Made by a program: the position numbers and the translations under genes. Positions 27,134-34,791 of a DNA stretch of 64,000 nt are shown here, in pieces. Source of the stretch: Whitmania pigra (Eukaryota; Annelida; Clitellata; Hirudinida; Haemopidae). The DNA is taken from assembly GCA_021613335.1 (NCBI GenBank), contig JAJTWR010000070.1, positions 124,001 through 188,000 on the forward strand. The letters are read 5' to 3'. Within the stretch, counting starts at the first letter, position 1. Each line of letters starts with the position of its first letter. The notes below the pieces were generated by a model. That model did no database searches. It was not told where the DNA came from and saw nothing but the letters and a program-made list of their open reading frames with translations.

Positions 27134-28288
27134 ATGTTTCCAACCATTTCACATTTTTTGCATTATTTGTTTGGCATTAATATTCCATTGCCTTTTAATA
27201 CTTTTGGCATTTTAGTGGCATTAGCCTTTATAGCGGCTTATTGGGCTTTTGTTAAAGAACTGAAACGGAAAGAAGCGCTTGGAATTCTTCATCCTGTAAC
27301 TAAAACTCAGGTTGTTGGAAAAAGAGCCGGTTTCGGCGAAATTGCGCTCAATGTAATTTTTGGCTTTTTAGTGGGTTATAAATTGATTTATGCTTTGTTT
27401 AATTACAGCTCATTTGTTGATGACGCCCAAACGGTTTTACTATCTGTTAAAGGAAATTTTTTGGGGGGCCTGATACTTGGCGGATTATTTGGCTATTGGA
27501 GTTATAAAGAAAAACAACGCCATAAACTGCCCGTGCCGAAACAAGTTAAAATTACCATCCACCCGCATGAGATTATGAGTAATGTGGTACTTTGGGCTGC
27601 TGTTTGGGGTTTTTTTGGGGCAAAAGTTTTTGATAATTTAGAACATTGGGATAGCTTTGTTAAAGACCCGGTTGAGGGGTTGTTGTCTTTTAGCGGTTTA
27701 ACCTTCTATGGCGGATTAATTTGCGGAGGCGCGGCCGTACTTTATATAGCCAAAAAAAACGGCATAAAACCTTTACATATGTTAGATGTGGGCAGTCCTG
27801 CAATGATGTTGGCCTATGGGGTAGGTCGTATAGGCTGCCAAATGTCTGGCGATGGAGATTGGGGCATTGTTAATCTACATCCAAAACCCTTCTCGTGGTT
27901 GCCTGATTGGTTATGGGCTTATACTTATCCAAATAATGTGGCAATGGAAGGAAATCCAATTCCTGGTTGCGTGGGTAAATTTTGTAATGAACTATCGCAA
28001 CCGGTATGGCCAACTCCAATTTATGAAGTATTTATGGCTTTAATTATCTTTTTCATCCTCTGGAAAATAAAACACAAACTTAAAACTCCGGGTCTTATGT
28101 TTGGCATTTATTTGATTTTTAACGGCGTAGAAAGGTTTTTTATCGAGCTAATCAGAGTAAATACAAAATATCATGTAGGAAATATAGCTTTTACTCAAGC
28201 AGAACTAATTTCTGTTGTTTTGTTTACTGTCGGGCTTGTTTTAGTTTGTTATTTACAAAAAAACAGAGAAAAATTTTCGAGTTATTAA
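27134..28288 (+). CDS. lgt: Prolipoprotein diacylglyceryl transferase
   Basis: Inner-membrane enzyme that transfers diacylglycerol from phosphatidylglycerol to the lipobox cysteine of prelipoproteins; it would process the lipoproteins at 1-3.8 kb and 30.6 kb. The 384 residues have several transmembrane segments, with the signature YGVGRIGCQMSGDGDWG and GLICGG in the middle and GVERFFIELIRVN near the end. It is longer than the E. coli enzyme, as is usual in Bacteroidota. It converges with nfu at a bidirectional terminator. Confidence 0.94.
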   Translation: MFPTISHFLHYLFGINIPLPFNTFGILVALAFIAAYWAFVKELKRKEALGILHPVTKTQVVGKRAGFGEIALNVIFGFLVGYKLIYALFNYSSFVDDAQTVLLSVKGNFLGGLILGGLFGYWSYKEKQRHKLPVPKQVKITIHPHEIMSNVVLWAAVWGFFGAKVFDNLEHWDSFVKDPVEGLLSFSGLTFYGGLICGGAAVLYIAKKNGIKPLHMLDVGSPAMMLAYGVGRIGCQMSGDGDWGIVNLHPKPFSWLPDWLWAYTYPNNVAMEGNPIPGCVGKFCNELSQPVWPTPIYEVFMALIIFFILWKIKHKLKTPGLMFGIYLIFNGVERFFIELIRVNTKYHVGNIAFTQAELISVVLFTVGLVLVCYLQKNREKFSSY

Positions 28289-28389
28289 ATTCGAGTTACG
28301 AATTCATTTACAAAAAGAGCCAAATACCGTTCGTTTAACAGGAAATTTCATTAAAAAAGACTTGTTAAAAACAATCGGTAAACCTTTTG

Positions 28390-28430
28390 AAAAACAGAAA
28401 AACTCCGCGATATGGAACTTTTCTGTTTTT
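28390..28430. terminator. Bidirectional terminator between lgt and nfu
   Basis: AAAAACAGAAAA (28390-28401) is the reverse complement of TTTTCTGTTTTT (28419-28430), giving a perfect 12-bp stem with a 17-base loop. It has an A-run on one side and a T-run on the other, so it can act for both converging genes. Confidence 0.8.
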
Positions 28431-28459
28431 TAATTTTAAGAAAAGCTAATTTATAAAAT

Positions 28460-29008
28460 TTACAAAGCTTCTGAAACTACCTCTTTAACTTCCGGAACCA
28501 TTCGTTGCAACAGATTTTGTATGCCCGATTTAAGCGTTACGGTAGAAGAAGGACAACCGCTGCAAGAACCGCGAAGTTCAACGGTTACAATTCCGTCATT
28601 AAAAGATTTGTAACTGATCGCCCCTCCATCCTGCTCAACGGCCGGGCGCACATAATCATGTAAAATTTGTTGAATTTTAATTTCTAATTCTGTACCTTCA
28701 AAAACAAGGGTTTGTTCTGTTTCTTGTTTAATGCTATATTCTGATTCTACGGCTCCTTTTACAAAATCTTTTAAAATGTCTTCAATATCTGCCCAATCGG
28801 CCTCATCGGTTTTGGTAATAGTTACAAAGTTGCTTGCAAAAAAAACGCCATTAACAAAACTAAATTTAAAGAGTTCTTTGGCAAATTGCGAATGTTCTGC
28901 GCTGGCTCTATTGGGAAAATCTTCACTGCCATTTATTAAAAGCTTATTTACCATAAACTTCATAGTAGCCGGGTTGGGCGTTTGCTCCGTATAAACGTTA
29001 ATTGTCAT
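28460..29008 (-). CDS. nfu: Nfu-type iron-sulfur cluster carrier
   Basis: A 182-residue Fe-S scaffold/carrier. The N-terminal Nfu_N domain (YTEQTPNPATMKFMVNK) is joined to a C-terminal NifU-like domain with the cluster-binding CxxC in RGSCSGCPSSTVTLK. Such proteins pass [4Fe-4S] clusters to targets; candidates in this window are MtaB and the ferredoxin. It has its own -7 box upstream and converges on lgt. Confidence 0.93.
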   Translation of the reverse strand: MTINVYTEQTPNPATMKFMVNKLLINGSEDFPNRASAEHSQFAKELFKFSFVNGVFFASNFVTITKTDEADWADIEDILKDFVKGAVESEYSIKQETEQTLVFEGTELEIKIQQILHDYVRPAVEQDGGAISYKSFNDGIVTVELRGSCSGCPSSTVTLKSGIQNLLQRMVPEVKEVVSEAL

Positions 29009-29027
29009 TTTATTACATTTATTTAAA

Positions 29028-29035
29028 CAAAAATA
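29028..29035 (-). promoter_or_regulatory. Bacteroidota -7 box for nfu
   Basis: On the minus strand this reads TATTTTTG, an exact TAnnTTTG match, 19 bases before the nfu ATG. Confidence 0.5.
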
Positions 29036-29089
29036 AAAAACAGATGCTTTTAAAACTTCATATTGATGTCTGTTTTAGGTCATTTATGT

Positions 29090-29108
29090 AATAAGGCCCG
29101 CTTGGCCT
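29090..29108 (-). terminator. Small hairpin overlapping the purB stop
   Basis: On the minus strand AGGCC and GGCCT form a short GC-rich stem directly at the purB stop codon, followed by TTATT. It is a plausible but weak terminator. Confidence 0.4.
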
Positions 29109-30453
29109 AAAATATGCCCGTGTAATTAAACGGGGTAATTTGTTTTAATTCTTCTTTTACCGCTTCGCTGATTTCCAAACTATTTATAAAAACGGCCATC
29201 GTTTCGGCATTAATTTTTTCGTTGGTTCGGGTCAGAGCCATTAAAGCCTCGTAAGGATTTGGATAGGCCTCGCGTCTCAATATGGTTTGAATGGCTTCTG
29301 CAACTACCGCCCAATTATCATCCAAATCAGCATAAATGGCTTTTTCATTTAAAATGATTTTGTTTAAACCCTTAAGGCTAGCATTAATTGCGATGATAGT
29401 ATGCGCAAACGGAACGCCGATATTTCTTAACACCGTAGAGTCTGTCAAATCTCTTTGTAAACGAGAAACAGGAAGTTTTGAGGCAAAAAATTCAAACATT
29501 GCATTGGCTATGCCGGCATTTCCTTCGGCATTTTCAAAATCAATAGGATTAACCTTATGCGGCATAGCCGACGAACCCACTTCTCCTACTTTTATTTTTT
29601 GCTTGAAATAATTTTTAGAAATATAGCTCCACATATCGCGATCTAAATCTATAATAATATTGTTGATTCGTTTCAGCGAATCGCATTGCGCTGCAAATTG
29701 GTCGTAATGCTCTATTTGGGTGGTATATTGCGCACGGCTAAGCCCGAGTACGTTGTTTACAAATTCATTAGAAAAATCTACCCAGTTATGGTTTGGATAG
29801 GCAATGTGGTGAGCATTAAAATTACCGGTTGCGCCGCCAAATTTAGCGCTGTTTGGGATTTTTTTTAGGGTATTTAACTGAATTTTTAACCGCTCTACAA
29901 AAACCATAAACTCTTTACCTAACTTTGTAGGCGATGCCGGTTGGCCATGCGTATGGGCGAGTAAGGGTATATTTTTCCAAGCAGTTGCAAGCTCGGTTAT
30001 TTTTTCAATAAGTTGGTCTATAGCAGGATAATACGCCTGATCTAAAGCCTCTTTAAAACTTAAAGGTATTGCCGTGTTGTTTATATCCTGCGAGGTAAGG
30101 CCAAAATGGATAAATTCTTTGTAGGGTTTAAGCCCTAAAGAATCAAATCTAGTTTTAATAAAATACTCAACGGCTTTCACATCATGATTGATAACGCTTT
30201 CGGTCTGCTTTATTTCTAACGCATCCGTTTCGTTAAACAGTTGATAAATTTTTCTCAGCTTAGGATAAATACTTGCATCAAATTGTTTAAGCTTTGAAAT
30301 TTTTGTTTCACAAAGCGCAATAAAATATTCTACCTCTACCAAAACTCTGTACTTAATAAGCGCCGATTCAGAGAAAAATTTGGAAAGTATTTCCGTTGTT
30401 TTTCTATATCGGCCGTCAACCGGAGAAATGGCGGTAAGCGGGTTTAGATTCAT
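29107..30453 (-). CDS. purB: Adenylosuccinate lyase
   Basis: Cleaves SAICAR to AICAR and adenylosuccinate to AMP, both in purine synthesis. The 448 residues start MNLNPLTAISPVDGRYR, the usual N-terminus of long-form PurB. They contain SVINHDVKAVEYF, HFGLTSQDINNTA, LLAHTHGQPASPT and the fumarase-superfamily loop VGSSAMPHKVNPIDFENAE. An upstream ATG at 30516 would add 21 residues ahead of the conserved N-terminus and overlap the promoter, so 30453 is chosen. Confidence 0.95.
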   Translation of the reverse strand: MNLNPLTAISPVDGRYRKTTEILSKFFSESALIKYRVLVEVEYFIALCETKISKLKQFDASIYPKLRKIYQLFNETDALEIKQTESVINHDVKAVEYFIKTRFDSLGLKPYKEFIHFGLTSQDINNTAIPLSFKEALDQAYYPAIDQLIEKITELATAWKNIPLLAHTHGQPASPTKLGKEFMVFVERLKIQLNTLKKIPNSAKFGGATGNFNAHHIAYPNHNWVDFSNEFVNNVLGLSRAQYTTQIEHYDQFAAQCDSLKRINNIIIDLDRDMWSYISKNYFKQKIKVGEVGSSAMPHKVNPIDFENAEGNAGIANAMFEFFASKLPVSRLQRDLTDSTVLRNIGVPFAHTIIAINASLKGLNKIILNEKAIYADLDDNWAVVAEAIQTILRREAYPNPYEALMALTRTNEKINAETMAVFINSLEISEAVKEELKQITPFNYTGIF

Positions 30454-30470
30454 ATAAAAATGATTACGGA

Positions 30471-30478
30471 CAAAGTTA
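30471..30478 (-). promoter_or_regulatory. Bacteroidota -7 box for purB
   Basis: On the minus strand it reads TAACTTTG, an exact TAnnTTTG match, 17 bases before the purB ATG at 30453. This also supports the shorter start. Confidence 0.55.
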
Positions 30479-30532
30479 ATATTTGTTGTTTTAAGAGCCA
30501 ATTTATAAAATATCAACCGGCGCCGGCATAAA

Positions 30533-30562
30533 AAAGCCCCGATAGAAATTTACCGAGGCTTT
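30533..30562 (-). terminator. Terminator of the small lipoprotein gene
   Basis: AAAGCC and GGCTTT form the outer stem, and in the minus direction it is followed by a T-run. It lies 24 bases after the lipoprotein stop codon. Just beyond is a perfect CCGGCGCCGG palindrome (30517-30526). Confidence 0.65.
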
Positions 30563-30585
30563 GTACTTTTTTTAAAAGCTAATTT

Positions 30586-30819
30586 TTAGTGCGCCGTTTT
30601 ACTTGCATCAGTAGCAGTTGCATCATTAGCGGCTTTTTTAGTGGTATCAGGAGCAGTTGTAGCGCTTGCATCAGTGGCGCTTGCATCAGTGGCGGGCATC
30701 TCGGCATCCGTTTTTTGTGATGTATCAGCATCCGTTTTTTTTGATGAATTTGGGTTACAAGCAGCAACTGATAAAGATAAAGCCAAAGCTAAAAAGCCGA
30801 ATTTGAATAAATTTTTCAT
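30586..30819 (-). CDS. Small low-complexity lipoprotein
   Basis: A 77-residue predicted lipoprotein. The signal peptide LALALSLSVAACN has a clear lipobox. The mature part is almost entirely Ala, Thr, Asp, Ser and Lys, with repeated TDAS units (ATDASATDASATT). The DNA contains a direct repeat of GCTTGCATCAGTGGC (about 30665-30695), so the length may change by slippage. No fold or function can be inferred. It has its own terminator. Confidence 0.7.
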   Translation of the reverse strand: MKNLFKFGFLALALSLSVAACNPNSSKKTDADTSQKTDAEMPATDASATDASATTAPDTTKKAANDATATDASKTAH

Positions 30820-30933
30820 TTTTGAATTTTTCCGTTTAAATAAATAAATAATTAATTTCTTACTTAATACCGCAAAATTTAAAAGGTAACCCGTTTTTTT
30901 AAAAAAATTAATTTACGATTTATGAAATACTTA

Positions 30934-31000
30934 GAAACTGTTTAAAAATGATTTGTTAAATTTTATAAAAGAGGCCGCCAAAATAAGCTTAAAAATCATT
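30934..31000 (-). repeat. Interspersed repeat R1, copy b, abutting the jetD relic
   Basis: Read on the minus strand it begins AATGATTTTTAAGC and continues with CTCTTTTATAAAAT and TTTTTAAACAGTT, the same order as copies a and d. Its 5' part is missing and is replaced at 30996-31000 by the broken end of the jetD relic. It has the same orientation as copy c at the other edge of the island. Confidence 0.7.
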
Positions 31001-31319
31001 CTATTTTATTAATAAAGGATACATAATCTTCAATAGTTTCAAAAACGATGGCGTTGGGTAATTCATGGCTACCCGTACGCCTGAAATTTCGTCCAGCTGT
31101 TACTACCGGATATCCAATTCCTGTTTGATTTTTGGAATGATGAAAAAGTAATTCGGTTTCCTGTTGCAACGCTTCGAATCTACCGGCGATATGACCAGAC
31201 TTTACTTTTCCAATACGGTCAATACTTTTGGGGAAGAATCCTCAGCTAGACTCCCGTTTTGCAGCAACGGCTTCCGGCCATTTTAAAGCTTGGTTTTTTA
31301 TCTCGTCAGAACTCATCAT
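30996..31319 (-). pseudogene. jetD: Relic of a Wadjet jetD-like gene (N-terminal third)
   Basis: From ATG 31317-31319 the frame reads MSSDEIKNQALKWPEAV, meets an in-frame TGA at 31242-31244, and resumes GFFPKSIDRIGKVKSGHIAG. It then continues with RFEALQQETELLFHHSKN, GYPVVTAGRNFRRTGSHELP and FETIEDYVSFINK. The order and motifs resemble the N-terminal domain (DUF3322) of JetD, the nuclease subunit of the Wadjet plasmid-defence system. The frame ends abruptly at the junction with repeat R1 copy b. Only about 105 codons of an expected 350-400 remain, so the topoisomerase-like nuclease half is gone. It follows the jetC relic by about 33 bases, the native jetC-jetD order. Confidence 0.82.
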
Positions 31320-31352
31320 AATTCATCCGCGTTTTGGAAAACGACGTTACGT

Positions 31353-31650
31353 TTACTCCTTTTCGTATTCTTCTTTTGTGAAATTGCTCACTTGCGAGTT
31401 ATTTCCTTCGCGGTTACTGACAAAATGAAAGAAATTTACATAACCTGCCATAATATGTGCTTTTTGTAAAGGCGTAACGACAGGCAGTTGAAGGTTCAGC
31501 TTTTTAAACAATTCAAGTCCATACCGCGTACTTTCACCGCTGTCTCTACCGAAGGCCTCATCAATCGCCACAAAACGAAAACTTCGGCTTTTGCTTTCTC
31601 CTTTTTAATATACTCTGCACAGGCGCTATACAGAGTACTTGGTTTGACAA
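31353..31650 (-). pseudogene. jetC: Relic of a Wadjet jetC-like SMC gene (C-terminal tail, frameshifted)
   Basis: The part at 31353-31571 reads AIDEAFGRDSGESTRYGLEL, then FKKLNLQLPVVTPLQKAHIM and a FTKEEYEKE end. This is the Walker B (IDEAFGR) and C-terminal end of the SMC-like ATPase JetC of Wadjet systems. The piece just upstream is in a different frame (about 31575-31632, EYIKKEKAKAEVF), so a single-base deletion seems to have occurred near 31573. The relic starts where the TonB-receptor gene ends. JetC proteins are about 1,000 residues or longer; less than a tenth survives. No jetA or jetB sequence is seen. Confidence 0.8.
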
Positions 31651-31652
31651 TA

Positions 31653-34046
31653 CTATTTAATCCTTTTCCTTTCTGTTTCATTTCCAAATTCTCTTTCCTT
31701 TACCGAAATCTTGTTGTTACCAAGAGCGTATTTTACGGAAAGTCTCAATTGACGGTTATCGTAATAAAAGTTATATACTTGTTTGATGCCGTTTGTATAC
31801 GTCGTAAAATCTGGACTATTTTTAAGGATGTCTGTTATATTAATGGCAACTTGGAAACGTTTTTTTGAAAATGATTTCTCTATCCCCGCGTCTAAACTCA
31901 TAGAGCTTTTTATTTGATAAATTCCAGCTTTACTTGCCGGACGACAAGAATAGTTGATTTCCATTAAGAAACCTTTTTCCTTATTGATGGTAAAGCTGTT
32001 ATTGACGGTAAAAGAAAATCCGTAGCCGTTTTGTGCCGGAAGATAGTTCTCAAATTGCTTGAATATTTTATCATAAAGGTAGTATGCGCTTCCTTCTATA
32101 TTTCCCTCCCACCATTTTGCCATATTAAAAGAATAGGATTGGGTAAAGGCATAACTATAACGGTTAAAATAGTTTTTCCTCGTATATATTTGCTGTAAGG
32201 CCTGCTTGTCGACCAAAGGAATTTGCGTAAATCCATCGTTTATTATTTGGGCAGCTAGCGTGGTAAACCATTTTTGTTTGTAACCGTAGGTAAGTTCTAA
32301 ATTATGGCTAAATTCAGGTTGCAGGAAAGGGTTCCCTTCAGCATAAGAGTTGGCGTTAGTGTACCATTTAAATGGGTTTAATTCCCAAAATTCAGGCCTG
32401 TATACCCTTCGGCTATAGGCAAGGTTAATGAAATTATTCGCATTTATATCAAATGAGGAATGAACACTTGGAAAAAACCTCCCATAATTATTTTTATTAC
32501 CTGAACTATTGCTTAACGAAACCCCTTCGGTTTGGGAGTATTCATACCTTAATCCTAATTTTAACTCCCATATCTTGCTTATTTTTTTTGAAAAATCAGC
32601 ATACAATGCCTGTATGTTCTCTTGGTATTTGAAGTTGTCGACTTGTTGCGGGTCAATGACAGGAATACCCGTTGTTCGGTCTGTTAATGAAATATTGCTT
32701 TTAGTATTTGTAAAAATAATCTTGCCTCCGTAAGACAGATTGCCCCGCTTGAACGGGTGTTCGAAATCAATACCTAAGGTAAAATTTCGGATGTCAAATG
32801 CGCCATTATTATCTGCAATAAGCCTATGCCGCTCATTATTTCCCTTATCATATTGCCGCGTATCAAACTGTCTATCTTCGTTTTCAGAATAGTTAAAATA
32901 ATCGACATTAACCATGATGTTTCTGCCTAAGGTATCAAAGGAGTGGTCAAAATGGGCGTTTAGCGAAATATTTTTATCGGTTCTATTTGAAGCTGCTTTA
33001 GTGCGTATTTTATTGACGAGGTTTCCATCATTATCAAATATGGGAACATTAGATTTTTCATCTTGATTGGGAACTGCTTTGTTATAAAACAAGATTACCC
33101 CGACATTTGAGTTTTTGGCGATCTGATAATCTGCATTTACCCTTCCGGCGTAAAAATCCTGCGCTACTTTTCTTGAACGATCGTAATCCCATTTCTGGTC
33201 GGGATAATATATTTGAGATTTCTCAACAATAGATTTACTGCCTGTTTTACCATTAAGCGACGCGTAAACAGAAAGGTTGTCTTTTTTATAATTAAACGCG
33301 TTGCCTACAGCGTAAGAAGGATATGCGGCCTGTATATAAGAAGCCCTTATGGTATTTTGCCACGAATTTATCTTTCCTTTCTTCAAGATAATATTTACCA
33401 AACCGCTATTGCCTTCCGCATTATATTTAGCCGGCGGGGTTGGTATTATCTCAATTCGCTGAATATCATCAGCCGAAAGCGATTTTAAAAAATTGGCTAA
33501 CTCATCGCCTTGCAATTGAACAGGCCTGTCGTCTATCATAATAACCGCGCTGCCCTTGCCAACTATCTCTATTCTCTCATTAATAATCTGTATTCTTGGC
33601 GTTGCTTTAAGCGCGTCTAATGCCGTTCCTCCAAAAGCAACCACACTTTCGCTAACATTAAAAATAAGCCTGTCAATTTTCTGTTCTATCAGTTTCTTCT
33701 TTCCTTCGATAGTCACGCCGTTTAAAAGAATAACTTGGGTAACGATCAGCGTTCCCAAATCCAAATCATTTGAAACGCTCAATTCTTTTTTCAGCAGTTT
33801 CTTTCCAAACCGTTGCAGCGTCAAATGGTAATCTCCCTTTTCTGTCTTTATGGAAAAAACTCCCAAGCTGTCGGTAAAAGCAGACCGCACGGGGATACTA
33901 TCTTTTTGAAGGAGGGCGACGGTCACCAAATCTACAGGCTTGTTGTTCCTGTCCAGTACAACGCCCTTTACAGTATATTGTTGAGAGAAAGCGTACTGAT
34001 GAGCCATTGCCATACAAATAAGTAGAAAAATGTATAATTTCCGCAT
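31653..34046 (-). CDS. TonB-dependent-receptor-like outer-membrane beta-barrel protein
   Basis: A 797-residue outer-membrane protein. The signal peptide (FLLICMAMAHQYAFSQ) is followed by a carboxypeptidase-regulatory-like domain (about residues 22-105, YTVKGVVLDRNNKPVDLVTV). A plug-like domain follows (about 115-215, VEGKKKLIEQKIDRLIFNVS, then RIEIIPTPPAKYNAEGNSG), and then a large beta-barrel. It belongs to the outer-membrane beta-barrel family of Bacteroidota. The C-terminus has the basic tail seen in that family (KISVKEREFGNETERKR) rather than a terminal aromatic. It appears intact, although relics flank it on both sides. No SusD or binding-protein partner is present, so the substrate is unknown. 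Confidence 0.87.
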   Translation of the reverse strand: MRKLYIFLLICMAMAHQYAFSQQYTVKGVVLDRNNKPVDLVTVALLQKDSIPVRSAFTDSLGVFSIKTEKGDYHLTLQRFGKKLLKKELSVSNDLDLGTLIVTQVILLNGVTIEGKKKLIEQKIDRLIFNVSESVVAFGGTALDALKATPRIQIINERIEIVGKGSAVIMIDDRPVQLQGDELANFLKSLSADDIQRIEIIPTPPAKYNAEGNSGLVNIILKKGKINSWQNTIRASYIQAAYPSYAVGNAFNYKKDNLSVYASLNGKTGSKSIVEKSQIYYPDQKWDYDRSRKVAQDFYAGRVNADYQIAKNSNVGVILFYNKAVPNQDEKSNVPIFDNDGNLVNKIRTKAASNRTDKNISLNAHFDHSFDTLGRNIMVNVDYFNYSENEDRQFDTRQYDKGNNERHRLIADNNGAFDIRNFTLGIDFEHPFKRGNLSYGGKIIFTNTKSNISLTDRTTGIPVIDPQQVDNFKYQENIQALYADFSKKISKIWELKLGLRYEYSQTEGVSLSNSSGNKNNYGRFFPSVHSSFDINANNFINLAYSRRVYRPEFWELNPFKWYTNANSYAEGNPFLQPEFSHNLELTYGYKQKWFTTLAAQIINDGFTQIPLVDKQALQQIYTRKNYFNRYSYAFTQSYSFNMAKWWEGNIEGSAYYLYDKIFKQFENYLPAQNGYGFSFTVNNSFTINKEKGFLMEINYSCRPASKAGIYQIKSSMSLDAGIEKSFSKKRFQVAINITDILKNSPDFTTYTNGIKQVYNFYYDNRQLRLSVKYALGNNKISVKEREFGNETERKRIK

Positions 34047-34088
34047 ATGCTATGGTAGATTAATTCATGTGTAAAGAAAGCAAATAAC

Positions 34089-34414
34089 TTGATTTATTGC
34101 AACAACTTTAGGCAGACATTATTGACCAAAGGGAATATTGAGAAACTGGAACGCCGGTTAAATGATCTAACAAAAGTAAACACGGAAATTAAGGACTTAG
34201 TTGCCCCTGCCCTGAAAAAGGTTGCAAACATCGACAGGCGCTATGAAAACGTCGACATTGAAGAAAAACGCGTCATCCTAAGTTCGATGTTCCCCTAATT
34301 TTTAGAATTTGACGGCACAAGACATCGAACCCAAAGGATAAACGCAGCAATAATGCTCATCTATCAGGATAACAACAAATTACATGGCAAAAAAATGGGA
34401 CAAGCCTTTCTTTT
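34089..34414 (+). pseudogene. Relic of a serine recombinase (C-terminal end, with internal stop)
   Basis: The first 69 codons read IEKLERRLNDLTKVNTEIKD, then DRRYENVDIEEKRVILSSMF and a proline, the coiled-coil and terminal segment typical of large serine recombinases of Bacteroidota. TAA at 34296-34298 interrupts the sequence. The same frame then continues FLEFDGTRHRTQRIN and AAIMLIYQDNNKLHGKK, the conserved last part of such recombinases, to TAG 34412-34414. The catalytic N-terminal domain is absent. It lies immediately beside tRNA-Lys, a usual landing place for mobile elements. Confidence 0.82.
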
Positions 34415-34428
34415 TTAGACTTGTCCCA
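34396..34428 (-). terminator. Terminator of tRNA-Lys
   Basis: TGGGACAAG (34396-34404) and CTTGTCCCA (34420-34428) form a perfect 9-bp stem with a 15-base loop. In the minus direction it is followed by a run of seven T residues. It begins 6 bases after the end of tRNA-Lys and overlaps the last codons of the recombinase relic, so this stretch may also mark an element end. Confidence 0.8.
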
Positions 34429-34433
34429 AGAGG

Positions 34434-34506
34434 TGATCCCGCTGGGACTCGAACCCAGGACCACTACATTAAAAGTGTAATGCTCTACCGACTGAGCTAC
34501 GGAATC
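34434..34506 (-). tRNA. tRNA-Lys (anticodon UUU)
   Basis: On the minus strand the 73-base gene starts GATTCCG and ends CGGGATC plus discriminator A, giving a seven-pair acceptor stem with one G-T wobble. The D arm (GTAGCTCAGTCGGTAGAGC), the anticodon loop CTTTTAA, and the T loop GGTTCGAGTCC are canonical. The anticodon is TTT, decoding lysine. After the discriminator the DNA reads CCT, so CCA is not fully encoded and must be added enzymatically. Confidence 0.96.
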
Positions 34507-34611
34507 ATTATTATACCTGAACCAATTACTTTATCCGTTTTCGTTTAAAGTGGTGCAAATATAGAACTACCTGATATATTCTGCAAATTTATTAATTCAT
34601 AAATTTATAGA

Positions 34612-34697
34612 AATTAGTTCAAAAATAAGTTATTGAGAAGTTTTATAAAGAGCCCGTTAGGATTGGCGTAAAAATCATTGGTTTGATTTTACGTCAT
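34612..34697 (-). repeat. Interspersed repeat R1, copy c
   Basis: On the minus strand this reads AAATCAAACCAATGATTTTTACGCC, then GGGCTCTTTATAAAAC, then CTTATTTTT, matching copies a and d in order and spacing. It lies 106 bases 5' of tRNA-Lys and has the same orientation as copy b. With copy b it brackets the island of relics. Confidence 0.68.
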
Positions 34698-34777
34698 CAT
34701 TTTTATTATACGCGCATTTTTCAAATGTTTTATTACTTAATATCGCTTAAAAATAAGTTTTAGAAAACTTATTTTTT

Positions 34778-34785
34778 TACTTTTG
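34778..34785 (+). promoter_or_regulatory. Bacteroidota -7 box for the thioesterase, nearly touching its start codon
   Basis: TACTTTTG is an exact TAnnTTTG match, six bases before ATG 34792. This argues against starting at the TTG at 34783, which lies inside the box. Confidence 0.55.
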
Positions 34786-34791
34786 ATTTTT

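Noticed and set aside
31496..31687. A 63-codon minus-strand frame as an independent gene
   Set aside because: It spans the junction between the receptor's 3' end and the frameshifted jetC relic; only its middle resembles the relic and the last part is out of frame with it.
34089..34298. A 69-residue intact small protein
   Set aside because: The sequence is the coiled-coil end of a serine recombinase, and the family's remaining C-terminus continues in the same frame past the stop. It is therefore a relic.
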